NCBI GenBank assembly: GCA_965117035.1
Contig: OZ220748.1
Coordinates: forward strand, 2,790,001 to 2,854,000
Origin: CAZENU01 sp965117035
Lineage (GTDB): Bacteria > Chloroflexota > Dehalococcoidia > Lucifugimonadales > CAZENU01
Direction of reading: 5' to 3'
Length of the DNA: 64,000 bases
Every line of letters begins with the position of its first letter. The first letter of the stretch is position 1. This document shows, piece by piece, positions 8,774-17,897 of this stretch. Under the pieces are notes generated by a model that saw nothing but the letters and a program-made list of their open reading frames with translations, had not been told where the DNA came from and ran no database searches. A program made the position numbers and the translations under genes.

Positions 8774-10075
8774 ATGATGCCTGCCGGTTTCCGTGATCCC
8801 GCGTTCGCCTCGAACCGCTCCGCCCCCGTTCACCGATGGGTGCCCTGGATTGCGGGCTTCTCCAAGCACTTCATCGAAGACGCGATTTCCACCTACCTCT
8901 CCGGGCATCGGCAGACCGTCTTAGACCCGTTTGCCGGCGTCGGCACAACGCTCGTGGAGGCCGACTTAGCCGGTCACGATGCGGTGGGATTCGAGATCAA
9001 CCCATATGCCGCCTTCGCCGCGCGCCTCAAGCTGGGGGCGCACAGGCTTCCGGTCGGCGCGCTGCGCGAGACGGTCCAAGCCCTTGAGGAGCACGCCAGC
9101 ACGGTGGCGGAGAACGGTGCTAAGCCAAGAGCCGTGGCGCCGGAGCGATTCCGCACGCGAGCGCCATTCTACAGTCCCGCTGTGGAGCGCAAGGTTCTGC
9201 TGTTTCACGACTTCATGCGCGGTCAATCGGACGATCGGATCGTCGGGATGCTCCAGTTGGCATTCGCGTCCACCATGGTCGAATACTCCAACTACTCGTA
9301 CGAGCCGAGTCTCGGACGGCGTGAGTCGGCAGGTCGCGCCGGCGTCGATGATCACCCGGTCGCCGAAACCATCGCGGCCAAACTGTCTCAGATGGTGGAC
9401 GATGCCGACTGGTACCGTAGGACGAGGAAATGGAGCGAGTATCCTGATGGACGGGTGTACGTCGAGTCGTTCTTCGACGGCTACAACAGACTCGACCAAC
9501 GAAGCGTTGACCTGCTGGTCACGTCGCCCCCGTACGCCAACAACTACCACTACAACCGCAACACACGCCCGCAACTGTACTGGCTGGGGTTCTACGATTC
9601 TACGGACGAGATCAAGCAGCTGGAGTTCCAGAACTTCGGCACGTACTGGCAGCGGGCGCGCGAGCGCGAGCACGTCTCGCTGCACCCGTCCATCACCGAC
9701 GGCGACATCCACTACACCGTGGATGCCATCAGAGAGAAGAATCCAGACCGCGGCATCTACGGCGGCAACGGCTGGGCCAACTACCTCACGCTCTACCTGA
9801 ACGATTGCGTCAGGTTCGTCGCCGGCGTGAGATGGTGTCTGCGCCCCGGCGCGACGGCGCTGGTGGTGATCGGCAACAGCATAGTGCAGGGTGTGCACGT
9901 TCCAACCGACCGGTTCCTGGCCAGGATCGCGCAGGACCATGGGCTGACGGTGGTGGACATCCACAAGCCACGCGCGACCCGAGTCGGCAACAGCATCATC
10001 AATTCCAGCGTGCGCGCTGGGCCTGGCAAGTCGGCCATCCTGTACGAGGCGGTCGTCGAGATGAGACAGCCATGA
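8774..10075 (+). CDS. Amino-group DNA methyltransferase of a restriction-modification pair
   Basis: 433 residues. The AdoMet-binding motif DPFAGVGTT begins at D51 and the catalytic motif TSPPY is at 250-254, so this is an N6-adenine or N4-cytosine methyltransferase, not a C5-cytosine enzyme. The order (AdoMet motif first, TSPPY about 200 residues later) fits the alpha-like arrangement, with the intervening segment probably recognising DNA. Start ATG 8774 follows AAGGGGGG. Its stop overlaps the start of the GIY-YIG restriction gene (ATGA at 10072-10075), showing translational coupling. It presumably protects the site cut by that enzyme. Confidence 0.9.
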   Translation: MMPAGFRDPAFASNRSAPVHRWVPWIAGFSKHFIEDAISTYLSGHRQTVLDPFAGVGTTLVEADLAGHDAVGFEINPYAAFAARLKLGAHRLPVGALRETVQALEEHASTVAENGAKPRAVAPERFRTRAPFYSPAVERKVLLFHDFMRGQSDDRIVGMLQLAFASTMVEYSNYSYEPSLGRRESAGRAGVDDHPVAETIAAKLSQMVDDADWYRRTRKWSEYPDGRVYVESFFDGYNRLDQRSVDLLVTSPPYANNYHYNRNTRPQLYWLGFYDSTDEIKQLEFQNFGTYWQRAREREHVSLHPSITDGDIHYTVDAIREKNPDRGIYGGNGWANYLTLYLNDCVRFVAGVRWCLRPGATALVVIGNSIVQGVHVPTDRFLARIAQDHGLTVVDIHKPRATRVGNSIINSSVRAGPGKSAILYEAVVEMRQP

Positions 10076-10647
10076 CCGATCTATACGATCCTCTAACGTA
10101 CGACAACCTCATGGCCGGCTTGATCGTCCACTTCGAACGTCAGGCGCGAGTTGGCCTATCAGCCGTGCCTGACGTGCGCGGACCGGGGATATACGCCCTG
10201 TTCTACACGGGGACACACGGGGCCTATCGGCCGATTTCTGAAACGTCCACGCCTATCTATGTGGGAAAGGCCGTGCCGCCGGGAGCCCGCAAGGGCACGA
10301 ACGTGGATGTCGAAGCACCGGCTCTCCAGCGTCGGATTAGTGAACATGCGCGGTCCCTCGACGAGGCCACAAACCTCGCACTTACCGACTTCGAGTGCCG
10401 CTACTTGGCCGTGGTACCGGTATGGATCACTCTCGCCGAGCGGTTTCTGGTCGACCACTACAAGCCGGTCTGGAACCTGTGCCTGGACGGGTTCGGCAAT
10501 CATGACCCGGGGGCCGGTCGACGGCAGGGGGAGGCGAGTTGGTGGGACACTCTTCACCCCGGTCGAAGATGGGCTGGCCAGTTGCGGCGAGTCAAGACCG
10601 AATCCGGTGCGCTTGACCGCATCGCCCAGTTCATGAGTGAAGCCTAG
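10072..10647 (+). CDS. Eco29kI-family GIY-YIG restriction endonuclease
   Basis: 191 residues, starting inside the last codons of the methyltransferase. The GIY motif is at 39-41 (GIYALFYTG), followed by PIYVGKA, a conserved Arg-rich segment (QRRISEHARSL), ERFLVDHYKPVWN (catalytic Glu and Asn region), and the family-typical GFGNHDPG and LHPGRRWA. These match the Eco29kI family, a GIY-YIG enzyme type that cleaves CCGCGG; the specificity here is not established. The known Eco29kI partner, as I recall it, is a C5-cytosine methyltransferase, so pairing with an amino-methyltransferase is noteworthy. Confidence 0.9.
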   Translation: MTDLYDPLTYDNLMAGLIVHFERQARVGLSAVPDVRGPGIYALFYTGTHGAYRPISETSTPIYVGKAVPPGARKGTNVDVEAPALQRRISEHARSLDEATNLALTDFECRYLAVVPVWITLAERFLVDHYKPVWNLCLDGFGNHDPGAGRRQGEASWWDTLHPGRRWAGQLRRVKTESGALDRIAQFMSEA

Positions 10648-10747
10648 GCTTTCGCTGGGCCGCAAGGCCTTCGAAGAGTATCAGGTACGGTCGTGTTGCT
10701 GGACGACCAACAATCTCAGCTCCTTGCGCTACCGGAAGGATTGTGTG

Positions 10748-11203
10748 ATGAAGCCGTTCGACGACTACCCGGGGAGAGGCCTCGGAATCCTGAAGAAGAT
10801 GCCCCGCGCGAACACCAGACGTGAAGACGGGCGGTGGTTGATGGAGAACGCTCACCAGGATAGATGCGCCTACTGCGCGGTCAGCCTAGTGGGCGATTAC
10901 TATGGCTGGCTGCTGACTAATGTGGATCACGTCATCCCCGTCAGCGAATGCACGCGGCTAAACATTCCTAAGAAATGGCATGACTCGTTCACCAATGCCG
11001 TACTGGCATGCTCGGGCTGCAACCAGTTCGATAACCGCTACACAATCGAATGGCGGCAGCCGCAGCCACTGGACGCATGGACGGTATCCGACTTCGTCTC
11101 CTTGCGGGATAGAGTCTTCAAAGAGAGAAGATCACGCATCCTCAACCGCCGCACTGATGAGATCCGCTTCTTCTCAGAGAGAATTGAGAGCTTGATGGCT
11201 TGA
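10748..11203 (+). CDS. HNH-type nuclease
   Basis: 151 residues from ATG 10748, which has GGAAGGA 7 nt upstream; a longer frame from 10637 adds an unlikely N-terminus. CAYC, then DHVIP, then N...ACSGCN form an HNH (His-Asn-His) fold with a paired-cysteine zinc site. Such proteins cut or nick DNA. It lies about 100 bp after the restriction gene on the same strand and may be part of the same module, for example as an additional nuclease or nickase. That association is inferred from position only. Confidence 0.8.
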   Translation: MKPFDDYPGRGLGILKKMPRANTRREDGRWLMENAHQDRCAYCAVSLVGDYYGWLLTNVDHVIPVSECTRLNIPKKWHDSFTNAVLACSGCNQFDNRYTIEWRQPQPLDAWTVSDFVSLRDRVFKERRSRILNRRTDEIRFFSERIESLMA

Positions 11204-11295
11204 GTCTCTCGCTTCAACCCCGCTCCGAGAGGGCCGCGACTCAAACGGGACGCTGATAGCCGGGAGATGAGGGACGACGGGAGGGGTAGCATACG

Positions 11296-12522
11296 ATGAA
11301 CTCGATTCAGAAGGACGGGCTGTTCTGGCTACCACACGACCCCGGAAAGGAAGTAGGTGGACGCTTGACATTCAGTCCGCAGGATGGCTTGGAGCTACAT
11401 TTGCTTGGTTCCCTGCGGAGCAACCCGAATTCGAGACTTCACAATTCTCTCCCACTACTTATTCACGGCGTCACAAAGTCAACACCGATAACCCTTGGCA
11501 ACTGCCTGCTCAAGACGGCGTCAGAGAGCATCGGAAGCGGAGGACTCACTGTCATAAGCGAGACATACCGACCAGAGCTAGTCTTGGATGGCGAACACTT
11601 TCAGGACATAGAGGCACTAAAGTTTGACCAAGCATATATAGGACTTTTCAATCTTAATCAATGGGTTTGGCGAAATGGCGTCACTCTCAGCGATGAGAGC
11701 ATCGTCTATAGCCCTCCTGAAGAGCTATCTGTGGGCACAGAATTTGGCCAACTGGGACTAGTCGCACAATCTGAGTTCATACATGGCGTCACGAGGACCT
11801 ACACGCTGAAGGTGTCTCGTCTGCTGAAGCTGGTTCTCGCTCAACCGATTCCGGTCGATTCGATCACCAAGTTCGCTTCACAGCTACAAGACCTGCTCAC
11901 GATCTGCACGTGCAACCCATCCGCAGTGGAATCACTCGCGGTTGCGAATTCTGGCTCTCAACAGCGTGTAGGAGTCTTGAGGAACATGATCGGCCCAGAT
12001 CTCCATGAGCTGAAAGTGGAGCATCCAGCTAGCATGTACTTGACCTTTGACGATATCGGCGGAATGGAGTGTGTCAGGGCGTGGCTAGAGATTAGTGCCA
12101 AGTACGGTATCGTCCCGCGGTTGCTAGTCGATCATACATACAACAAGGATACATATGTTGATATTCGTTTCTTGAATACAGTCATTGCAGCAGAGACACT
12201 CTTACGTGTGCGCACGAACAAGAGAAAGATCAAATTGCGTGAAGGGCTTCAGCAGTTGGCCGAGGAGTCGGGAACAGTCGCAAGCGATCTTGTCGGAGAT
12301 ATTGGTCTATGGGCAGAGAATGTTAGGACAACCAGGAACGCTCTGGTACACAGAGATGTGGCAAGGAGGAAAGAGCCAGACTATTTCGCACTGGCGGAGT
12401 CGGTGTATTGGATTGTGGTGATGAGTATGCTGAGGGAGTGCGGAGTTCCCGATACGGCACTCTCCAAGGTCAGGAATACCAGGTGGTTCGAGCACACCAG
12501 ATCGTATTTGCGGTGGTCATAG
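11296..12522 (+). CDS. ApeA-like HEPN anti-phage protein
   Basis: 408 residues. The N-terminus has the pattern GLFWLPHDPGKEVGGRLTF typical of the ApeA N-terminal domain; the C-terminal domain carries a HEPN RNase signature, R347-N348-x3-H352 (RNALVH). Families with this architecture are implicated in abortive-infection defence by RNA cleavage. Start ATG 11296 follows GGGAGGG. The gene is visibly AT-richer than its neighbours, consistent with horizontal acquisition. It follows the restriction-modification and HNH genes in one orientation, supporting a defence island. The assignment is by motif and layout, not alignment. Confidence 0.75.
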   Translation: MNSIQKDGLFWLPHDPGKEVGGRLTFSPQDGLELHLLGSLRSNPNSRLHNSLPLLIHGVTKSTPITLGNCLLKTASESIGSGGLTVISETYRPELVLDGEHFQDIEALKFDQAYIGLFNLNQWVWRNGVTLSDESIVYSPPEELSVGTEFGQLGLVAQSEFIHGVTRTYTLKVSRLLKLVLAQPIPVDSITKFASQLQDLLTICTCNPSAVESLAVANSGSQQRVGVLRNMIGPDLHELKVEHPASMYLTFDDIGGMECVRAWLEISAKYGIVPRLLVDHTYNKDTYVDIRFLNTVIAAETLLRVRTNKRKIKLREGLQQLAEESGTVASDLVGDIGLWAENVRTTRNALVHRDVARRKEPDYFALAESVYWIVVMSMLRECGVPDTALSKVRNTRWFEHTRSYLRWS

Positions 12523-12655
12523 TGGCTCGGAGCTTGACCAGCTTTGGAGAGCCTACTCACCCACACCGTCTCACTGCCGATGCCCAATGACCTGTGGGAG
12601 CCAAAGTGCCCTCACCCAATTGGACAGTCCTGTAGAATCAGAGCGGGAGGGCAAC

Positions 12656-12985
12656 ATGATACCCTGCAAGGAAGACCATGAAGAAGGCGCGAGTGAGTGG
12701 CACTCGGACGGACGTCTCTGTCAAGAGTGGCTGAAGAACCTCGAGCGAGGGAAGTTCGACCCTAGACTCTGTCGCACAATCAGCAGACTGATCATGTCGG
12801 ACGGAATAATGCACTTCAACCACATTGACCGCGGGCAATTGGTTCGGTTGGAGGTATCGCTCTCCCAGACGCTCCCCCAAAGAACTTGGTTTCGATCGTT
12901 GAAAGCTGCACTAGGTCCCTTCAAGGGGAAGTTCATGCGGGACATAGAGCAGTTCGCCACAGATAGAGAACGGCCGCGAATATAG
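12656..12985 (+). CDS. Small hypothetical protein
   Basis: 109 residues from ATG 12656 with GGGAGG 5 nt upstream. It is mixed in charge, with a central segment LIMSDGIMHFNHIDRGQLVR and a Phe/Lys-rich end. It follows the ApeA-like gene on the same strand and may be an accessory or partner gene. No domain is recognised. Confidence 0.5.
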   Translation: MIPCKEDHEEGASEWHSDGRLCQEWLKNLERGKFDPRLCRTISRLIMSDGIMHFNHIDRGQLVRLEVSLSQTLPQRTWFRSLKAALGPFKGKFMRDIEQFATDRERPRI

Positions 12986-13057
12986 GGACATTACATGGGA
13001 ATACTCCAGCGCGACCATCTTCGTATCTGGAGCAGTATCGAGCATTAGCCTTTGGGT

Positions 13058-13957
13058 TTACCGTTCGGTAGCCTTCAGTAATTCTTGCTCCGAAGAGCCG
13101 TAGATGAATCGCTGTGCTCCTTGGTACATGGCTTTGTTTGTTATGTCTATGGCTCTATCGTCCACTTCGTTTGCTCTACTTACCAACCCGCTTAGTTGCC
13201 TCCACTCACCCCACTGACCCATAAGAAAGAGGTGAGAACTAATAGGCAGAGTAAACGATTTGTATCCCTGATACTGAGGTTCTGGGCCTAAGATGAGAGT
13301 AGTTGAAGGTATGTCGGAAGTGATATAGCTTCTGTCACCTATCGTGTGGTCAAAACGCCAGCTCCCATCGGCAATATCGTGGTATAGTTGCTGTGCCTCT
13401 GAGCCATGTGGAAACGGGTTGATCATTACTGCTTCAAATACTCGTTCGTCGTCGGCCCCCATCATCTCTCTTAGTATAGGAAAGAGGTCGCTATACTTTT
13501 CATATTCCTCTGGGTGCTTGGCAGCGAAGGATGTTTCTTGTTCATTGATAAACTTACGTAGTTTGAGCCATTGGTCGTGTGACCCCTTGATTCGCATTTG
13601 CTCGCGCAGACCTCGGCTACGCATCCTAGTTTCGATGACAAAGCAAGTTAGCCAACGTCTGAAATTGTGCGACTTTTCCCGGTCAGCGATATAGTTGTTC
13701 AAACGGTCGGCGCTGAGGCTGCTAATATCACGGAACATTCTTCCTAAGACAGTTTCCCGAGATTGAAGTCGTGCGTCCTGCTCAACAGAATAGGCATAGC
13801 GCGACACTTCAACATCGGCTATAGATCGCACCTGCACACCATCGTCTAATGCTTGCTTGTCCAACTGATAGATGAGCTTAGGTTTTCCTTCTATGGCAAA
13901 ACCTCTCAAGTAGAACTGTGGTACGTAGTGCTTTCGTGTGTTGTCTACCTGGAACAA
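13058..13957 (-). CDS. DUF4238 family protein
   Basis: 299 residues from TTG 13957, with AAGGGGGG 7 nt upstream; an in-frame GTG at 14029 with a GGGAG site would add 24 residues. The N-terminal KHYVPQFYLRGF is the hallmark of DUF4238. The rest is a helical, aromatic-rich protein with RWLTCFVIETRMRSRG and LPISSHLFLMGQWG. Function unknown. The gene is AT-rich and convergent with the ApeA-like gene; DUF4238 proteins are often seen among accessory genes, but no defence role is claimed. Confidence 0.75.
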   Translation of the reverse strand: MFQVDNTRKHYVPQFYLRGFAIEGKPKLIYQLDKQALDDGVQVRSIADVEVSRYAYSVEQDARLQSRETVLGRMFRDISSLSADRLNNYIADREKSHNFRRWLTCFVIETRMRSRGLREQMRIKGSHDQWLKLRKFINEQETSFAAKHPEEYEKYSDLFPILREMMGADDERVFEAVMINPFPHGSEAQQLYHDIADGSWRFDHTIGDRSYITSDIPSTTLILGPEPQYQGYKSFTLPISSHLFLMGQWGEWRQLSGLVSRANEVDDRAIDITNKAMYQGAQRFIYGSSEQELLKATER

Positions 13958-14519
13958 GACGTATCCCCCCTTCAGATGACATAATAGCAAAAGCCGCCGG
14001 GATGAAAAATGGCTTGGCTCATAGGGCACTCTCCCGCCTGTCAGATCGCCGGTAGACGATCTTAACCACCCGTAGGTTCATACTCCTAACCAAGTGGTGC
14101 CTATCGGCGCTACGCCTAATCCACGTCGACACTGGAGAGCCGGATTCGGTAAGAGCCGCACGGCCGTTTGGAAGTGGGCCGACGGAAAAGTGCCCTGAGC
14201 CATCAGGGTAACTCGCCGGCGGCCTATCTTACCCCGTGCCCAGCAGGCTCGCCCTTTCTGTCAGAGTCTCGCGGGCAGCCTATTGTCCGGGAATCCTGGC
14301 CTGCCCTATATGGACCTAGCCAACGAGTACCTAGGTTCTACGTTGCTATTTGGCCGCCAGATGAAGGCCTCGGAAAGCTGGCACTCGCAGCGGTCGGCAG
14401 ACCGGTTCTTTGGGTCCACCGCCTGGCGCCTCCCTGGCCAGCTACTCAAACCCCGGCTGTCTCCAATTCGGCTGTCCATGAGAACCGTATTTTCTTATGT
14501 CGATTGGCAGACGAAGAAC
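13958..14519 (+). other. Intergenic stretch ending at the helicase truncation point
   Basis: About 560 bp with no supported gene. The frame from 14283 into the helicase fragment has no helicase-like residues before about 14520, so its first 79 codons are probably chance reading of unrelated DNA. This looks like the boundary where the left part of a mobile element was lost. Confidence 0.5.
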
Positions 14520-15185
14520 GACTACTCGGTCTACGTGATGCGGCAGGCGTCGCGGCGGTCGTGGCGCATCGGGCAGACGAGGCCGGTCAAGGTCGTGTTC
14601 ATGTCCTACCGGAACACCCTGCAGGCGGACGCCCTGAAGCTGGTGGCGAAGAAGCTGCAGAGCTCCCTAGCCGTCGAGGGCGAGCTGCCGGAGGACGGGC
14701 TTGCCGTCTACGGAGACGACGGCGACGACCTGATGATGGCCCTGGCCCGCAGGATCGTCAGCGGCGATGAGGAGACCGAAGACGCCGAGACGGTGGAGGA
14801 GGCGTTCGCCCAGGCGCGGGACGCCGAGGCCGACGCTGAGGAGTACCTGGTGGACGACGGCTGGAAGGCCGTCGCAGTCGAGCCGGAGGCCGTCGCGGTC
14901 AACGGAAACGGCCACGACGCCAACGGTCACGACGACCTGTTCGGCGTCGGGCCCGCGGTCGAGTTGGCGCCGGTGCCTGCGAACGGAAACGGGGCCAACG
15001 GCCACCACGACGACGGCGAGGCCGACGAGCCTCAGCGGTCGCTGGTCTCCTGGGCCGAGTTCATGGCAGGGGAGCCGGCGAAGCCGAGGCGCCGCAACGG
15101 CAAGCCCCAGCCCGCAAGCCTCTCGATGTTCGAGTGGGCGCTGGAGCAGGAGCGCGAGAAGGAGACGGTCGGCGCCGGACGCTAG
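14520..15185 (+). pseudogene. C-terminal fragment of a SNF2-family helicase
   Basis: Recognisable sequence begins at DYSVYVMRQASRRSWRIGQ, which is the last SNF2 helicase motif (motif VI, arginine-finger region). Everything upstream, including Walker A, DExx and the rest of the motor, is missing. The following AKKLQSSLAVEGELPEDGL and an acidic, Asn/Gly/His-rich tail are typical of helicases linked to PRTRC cassettes. The fragment cannot be an active motor. It precedes the PRTRC genes by about 95 bp, so it is probably the truncated first visible gene of that element. Confidence 0.8.
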
Positions 15186-15279
15186 ACCGCAGTTGACCGA
15201 GGGGGGCCGCCGCTTCGCTGGTGGCCTCCCCCGCTCGCCAATGGACGGAAGCATCGACGATCAGAAGGGAGACCAAGTG

Positions 15280-15486
15280 ATGGCAAGAGTATTCGTGTAC
15301 GACGACAGGGAGTTCCCGGACCCCGACCCCGCAATGACCGTCGACCAGGTCAAGGCGACACTCGCCGACTTCTACGGGGAGATCGCCAACGCCTCGGTCA
15401 AGAAGACCAAGCGCGGAAACGACACCGTCTACGAGTTCCAGCGGCGGGTGGGCACCAAGGGGCGCTTCACCCCGGCCCGGAGCTAG
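15280..15486 (+). CDS. PRTRC system protein C (probable ubiquitin-like protein)
   Basis: 68 residues from ATG 15280, with GGGAG 8 nt upstream. The N-terminus (ARVFVYDDREFPDPDP) and body (VKATLADFYGEIANASV, TVYEFQRRVGTKG) match PRTRC protein C. The alternation of short strands and one central helix is what a beta-grasp (ubiquitin-like) fold would show, and the cassette contains E1-, E2- and JAMM-like genes, so it is the likely modifier. The conserved end GTKG is followed here by RFTPARS, which a peptidase might have to remove. The fold assignment is inference from pattern and context. Confidence 0.8.
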   Translation: MARVFVYDDREFPDPDPAMTVDQVKATLADFYGEIANASVKKTKRGNDTVYEFQRRVGTKGRFTPARS

Positions 15487-15498
15487 GAAGGGGGCCAC

Positions 15499-15729
15499 AT
15501 GGACACCCGCACCTTTGCCGGTCTGCTGGCGGCGACCCCGCCGGTGGACCTGGGCATCATCAAGCTCACGGCGGAGCTCACACGGCCCGACGGCTCCCTC
15601 GACCTAGACGCCGCGGCCGCACGACAGAACGACGTTGAGACGGCCTGCGCCCAGGCCCAGGACTACGCCTCGGCAACGGGAAGACTGAAGGAGGCGCTGC
15701 GGTGGCAACTGCGGCCCCGGCGCTCCTGA
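15499..15729 (+). CDS. Small unrecognised protein of the PRTRC cassette
   Basis: 76 residues, ATG 15499 preceded by GGAAGGGGG. Acidic/Ala-rich helical sequence with DLGIIKLTAELTRPDGSLDL. It starts 12 bp after protein C and its end overlaps the start of the next gene by 28 nt, so it belongs to the operon. No family recognised. Confidence 0.6.
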   Translation: MDTRTFAGLLAATPPVDLGIIKLTAELTRPDGSLDLDAAAARQNDVETACAQAQDYASATGRLKEALRWQLRPRRS

Positions 15730-16586
15730 GCGAGCTTGCGAAAACACTCCTGCGGCGTCCGCCGTCGCTGCGGGAGCTTGTAACGCTGGTCGGCTACGCC
15801 GACGACTACGCATGGTTCACGGGGCTGGTGCGCCGCCTGTTTCCCGACGAGGCGGAGGCGGCGCTCTCGGCCCCCGACGTGCGCACCAGGGTGGAGCGCT
15901 TCGCCAATCTCTTCGGCGCGGAGCACTTCCCTCTCTACATGCCGGTGATCGAGTTCTGGACCGAGGCCGATGACGAGCCGCCATGGTCGTGGCTGCGGAG
16001 GGGCATCCCCTTCGACCTGATGGGTTTCGGCTACGACGGCCTCCACGAGATGTGGAACGGCTACCGCGAGGGCCTCTCGGCCCTGCTCCTGCTGGTCAAA
16101 CCCCCGGACTCCTTCCACGGGGAGTCCGACGAGATACGGACGGCCTGGCTGGAGTCGGCCGCAGACCGCATCCCGCAATCGACCCTGGAGAGGATTCCCC
16201 GGGGCGGCATACCGGTCGAAACCCTCGCGGAGGCGCTGAAGGATACCCGATTCGACGGGGCGGCCAGGGCGGCCTCATGGGTCTTCGCAGAGACCGGCAA
16301 CTGGTTCCTCGACCACAACTACGAGGACGGCAGCTACGACGGCTTCGCCGACCCCTGGGAGGACGACGTCATCGCCGAGGGCACCGAGGAGTGGCGGAAG
16401 GCCAGAGCCCTCATGGACTCGGTGTACACGCTGGCCGACTGGCTGGAGGAGGACCTTCCGGCCCGCTTCGCCGAGATGCTGGACGCCATCCTGCCTCGGC
16501 TCCCCGAACAAGAACAAGGAAAGGAGGACAACGACCATGACAACCGACGCGGAAAGGACCGAGTGGTCCCTGCCGGGCGCGGATGA
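15702..16586 (+). CDS. Unrecognised 294-residue protein of the PRTRC cassette
   Basis: GTG start at 15702 within the end of the preceding gene. The protein is rich in Trp and acidic residues (FDLMGFGYDGLHEMWNGYRE; WFLDHNYEDGSYDGFADPW) with no signal or membrane segment and a charged C-terminus. Its last 50 nt overlap the start of the E2-like gene. Tight overlap on both sides argues for a functional part in the cassette. I cannot assign a fold; an adaptor or substrate-binding role would be speculation. Confidence 0.65.
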   Translation: MATAAPALLSELAKTLLRRPPSLRELVTLVGYADDYAWFTGLVRRLFPDEAEAALSAPDVRTRVERFANLFGAEHFPLYMPVIEFWTEADDEPPWSWLRRGIPFDLMGFGYDGLHEMWNGYREGLSALLLLVKPPDSFHGESDEIRTAWLESAADRIPQSTLERIPRGGIPVETLAEALKDTRFDGAARAASWVFAETGNWFLDHNYEDGSYDGFADPWEDDVIAEGTEEWRKARALMDSVYTLADWLEEDLPARFAEMLDAILPRLPEQEQGKEDNDHDNRRGKDRVVPAGRG

Positions 16587-17247
16587 GATGCCCAGGGACA
16601 CGCTCCATCTCCAGCTGGAGGTCTACGAAGAGACCATCCTGCTGCGGGGCTTCAACGGCGACGCCAACTGGGTGAGGACCGTCTCGGCGGACGAGATCGC
16701 CAACGTCTTCACCCAGCACCTGGGCTTCTCATCCGGCCTTCTGCCCCGGGACGCGCTCTGGTGGAACCAGGGCGAGACCGGCCAGGTGGTGGCCCTCTGG
16801 CGGCCGCCGCAGGTCTGGCCCGTGGCCCTGCAACGGGAGGCGTTCAGGCCCCCCGGTCGGCTCCGGCTTCCCATGCCGGGGCTGGTCTTCGTCTGCTCGC
16901 CGGGCCGGGCGCCCTGGGTCTACGCAGCCCTGGAGCGTCCCACCAACGCCGAACAGCAGCTCTACCGGATGCCCGCCTTCAACGTCTTCAGCGACGGGCG
17001 GGTCTGTCCCGGAAGCCACAGGTTCCCAGAGAAGGTGGGACAGGTACCGGAGTCCTTCTTTCAGTCCTACTTCTCGGGCACCGGGGACTCCCGCAACCGT
17101 TCGAAGAAGCACCCCGACAACCTGCACGCGCTATGGGAGGAGATTGATGGAAAGACTGAGTACCCGGTTGAGGACCTTGTTCCGCAGTGCACGGTGGCCC
17201 AGGTCATCGCTGCCTCCCAGGGGAGACGGGGCTATGGCTACCGCTAG
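16537..17247 (+). CDS. PRTRC system protein B (E2-like)
   Basis: 236 residues, ATG 16537 with AAAGGAGG upstream. PAFNVFSDGRVCPGSHRFPE around C157 mirrors the ubiquitin-conjugating (E2) signature in which an Asn-Val-x-x-x-Gly-x-Val-Cys stretch holds the catalytic cysteine. SYFSGTGDSRNRSKKHPDNL is a PRTRC-B hallmark. The predicted role is to accept protein C from the E1-like ThiF as a thioester on C157. It overlaps protein A by 14 nt. Biochemical activity has not been shown to my knowledge. Confidence 0.85.
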   Translation: MTTDAERTEWSLPGADEMPRDTLHLQLEVYEETILLRGFNGDANWVRTVSADEIANVFTQHLGFSSGLLPRDALWWNQGETGQVVALWRPPQVWPVALQREAFRPPGRLRLPMPGLVFVCSPGRAPWVYAALERPTNAEQQLYRMPAFNVFSDGRVCPGSHRFPEKVGQVPESFFQSYFSGTGDSRNRSKKHPDNLHALWEEIDGKTEYPVEDLVPQCTVAQVIAASQGRRGYGYR

Positions 17248-17878
17248 CGACAGACCTGCCGCGACCGAACGCCCTGAGCCGGTCGGCTACCTCGTCAATC
17301 ACAGCGACGGGCTGACCGGATCGAACGGCATCGGATACGACTACGTTCTCGGATCGGGCGGCCTCTACGTCCAGTCCGAGAGCGCGCACCTGACGGCGCG
17401 GATCCTCGTTGCCCCCTGCGAGGTGCGGGGGATCGCCCCCGTGGCCGAGATGGTGGAGCTTGCCCACGGCCCCATACCGGCCGGGATGTTCGAGGTGGGG
17501 CTACGCTGGTTCAAGGACGACCCGGACACCGAGCGGTTCTTCGCCGTGCGGTGCGACGGGCGAGGCTACAGGCCGGTGGTGCCCCCGCAGATGGGGACGC
17601 CAACGTCCCTCGCATACGCGCCGCCCGCAGGGGTGGTCGCAGAGTTCCACTCCCACGGACGCTCTCGCGCCTTCTTCTCGAAGACCGACGACAAAGACGA
17701 GCAGGGGTTTCGAGTCTACGGCGTCGTAGGACGCCTCGACACCGACCGGCCCGAGCTGGGCCTCCGGACCGGCGTCTACGGCCACTTCGCCCCGGTGGAC
17801 TGGTCGCAGGTGTTCAGCGGCCCGCATCCCGGCCTCCGGCTGGTGGGCGAAGACAAGGGTGCGGGAGACATCAGCTGA
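17234..17878 (+). CDS. PRTRC system protein A (JAMM/JAB metalloprotease)
   Basis: 214 residues from ATG 17234 (GGGGAG 8 nt upstream). A perfect JAMM zinc motif is visible: H139-x-H141, seven residues, S149, two residues, D152 (HSHGRSRAFFSKTDD). JAMM enzymes remove or mature ubiquitin-like modifiers by cleaving after Gly, so this is the likely processing or deconjugating peptidase for protein C. The N-terminal region (YDYVLGSGGLYVQSES) is a PRTRC-A feature. It overlaps protein B and lies 19 bp before ThiF. Confidence 0.88.
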   Translation: MATASDRPAATERPEPVGYLVNHSDGLTGSNGIGYDYVLGSGGLYVQSESAHLTARILVAPCEVRGIAPVAEMVELAHGPIPAGMFEVGLRWFKDDPDTERFFAVRCDGRGYRPVVPPQMGTPTSLAYAPPAGVVAEFHSHGRSRAFFSKTDDKDEQGFRVYGVVGRLDTDRPELGLRTGVYGHFAPVDWSQVFSGPHPGLRLVGEDKGAGDIS

Positions 17879-17897
17879 GTAAGGAGGTGAACGAGAA

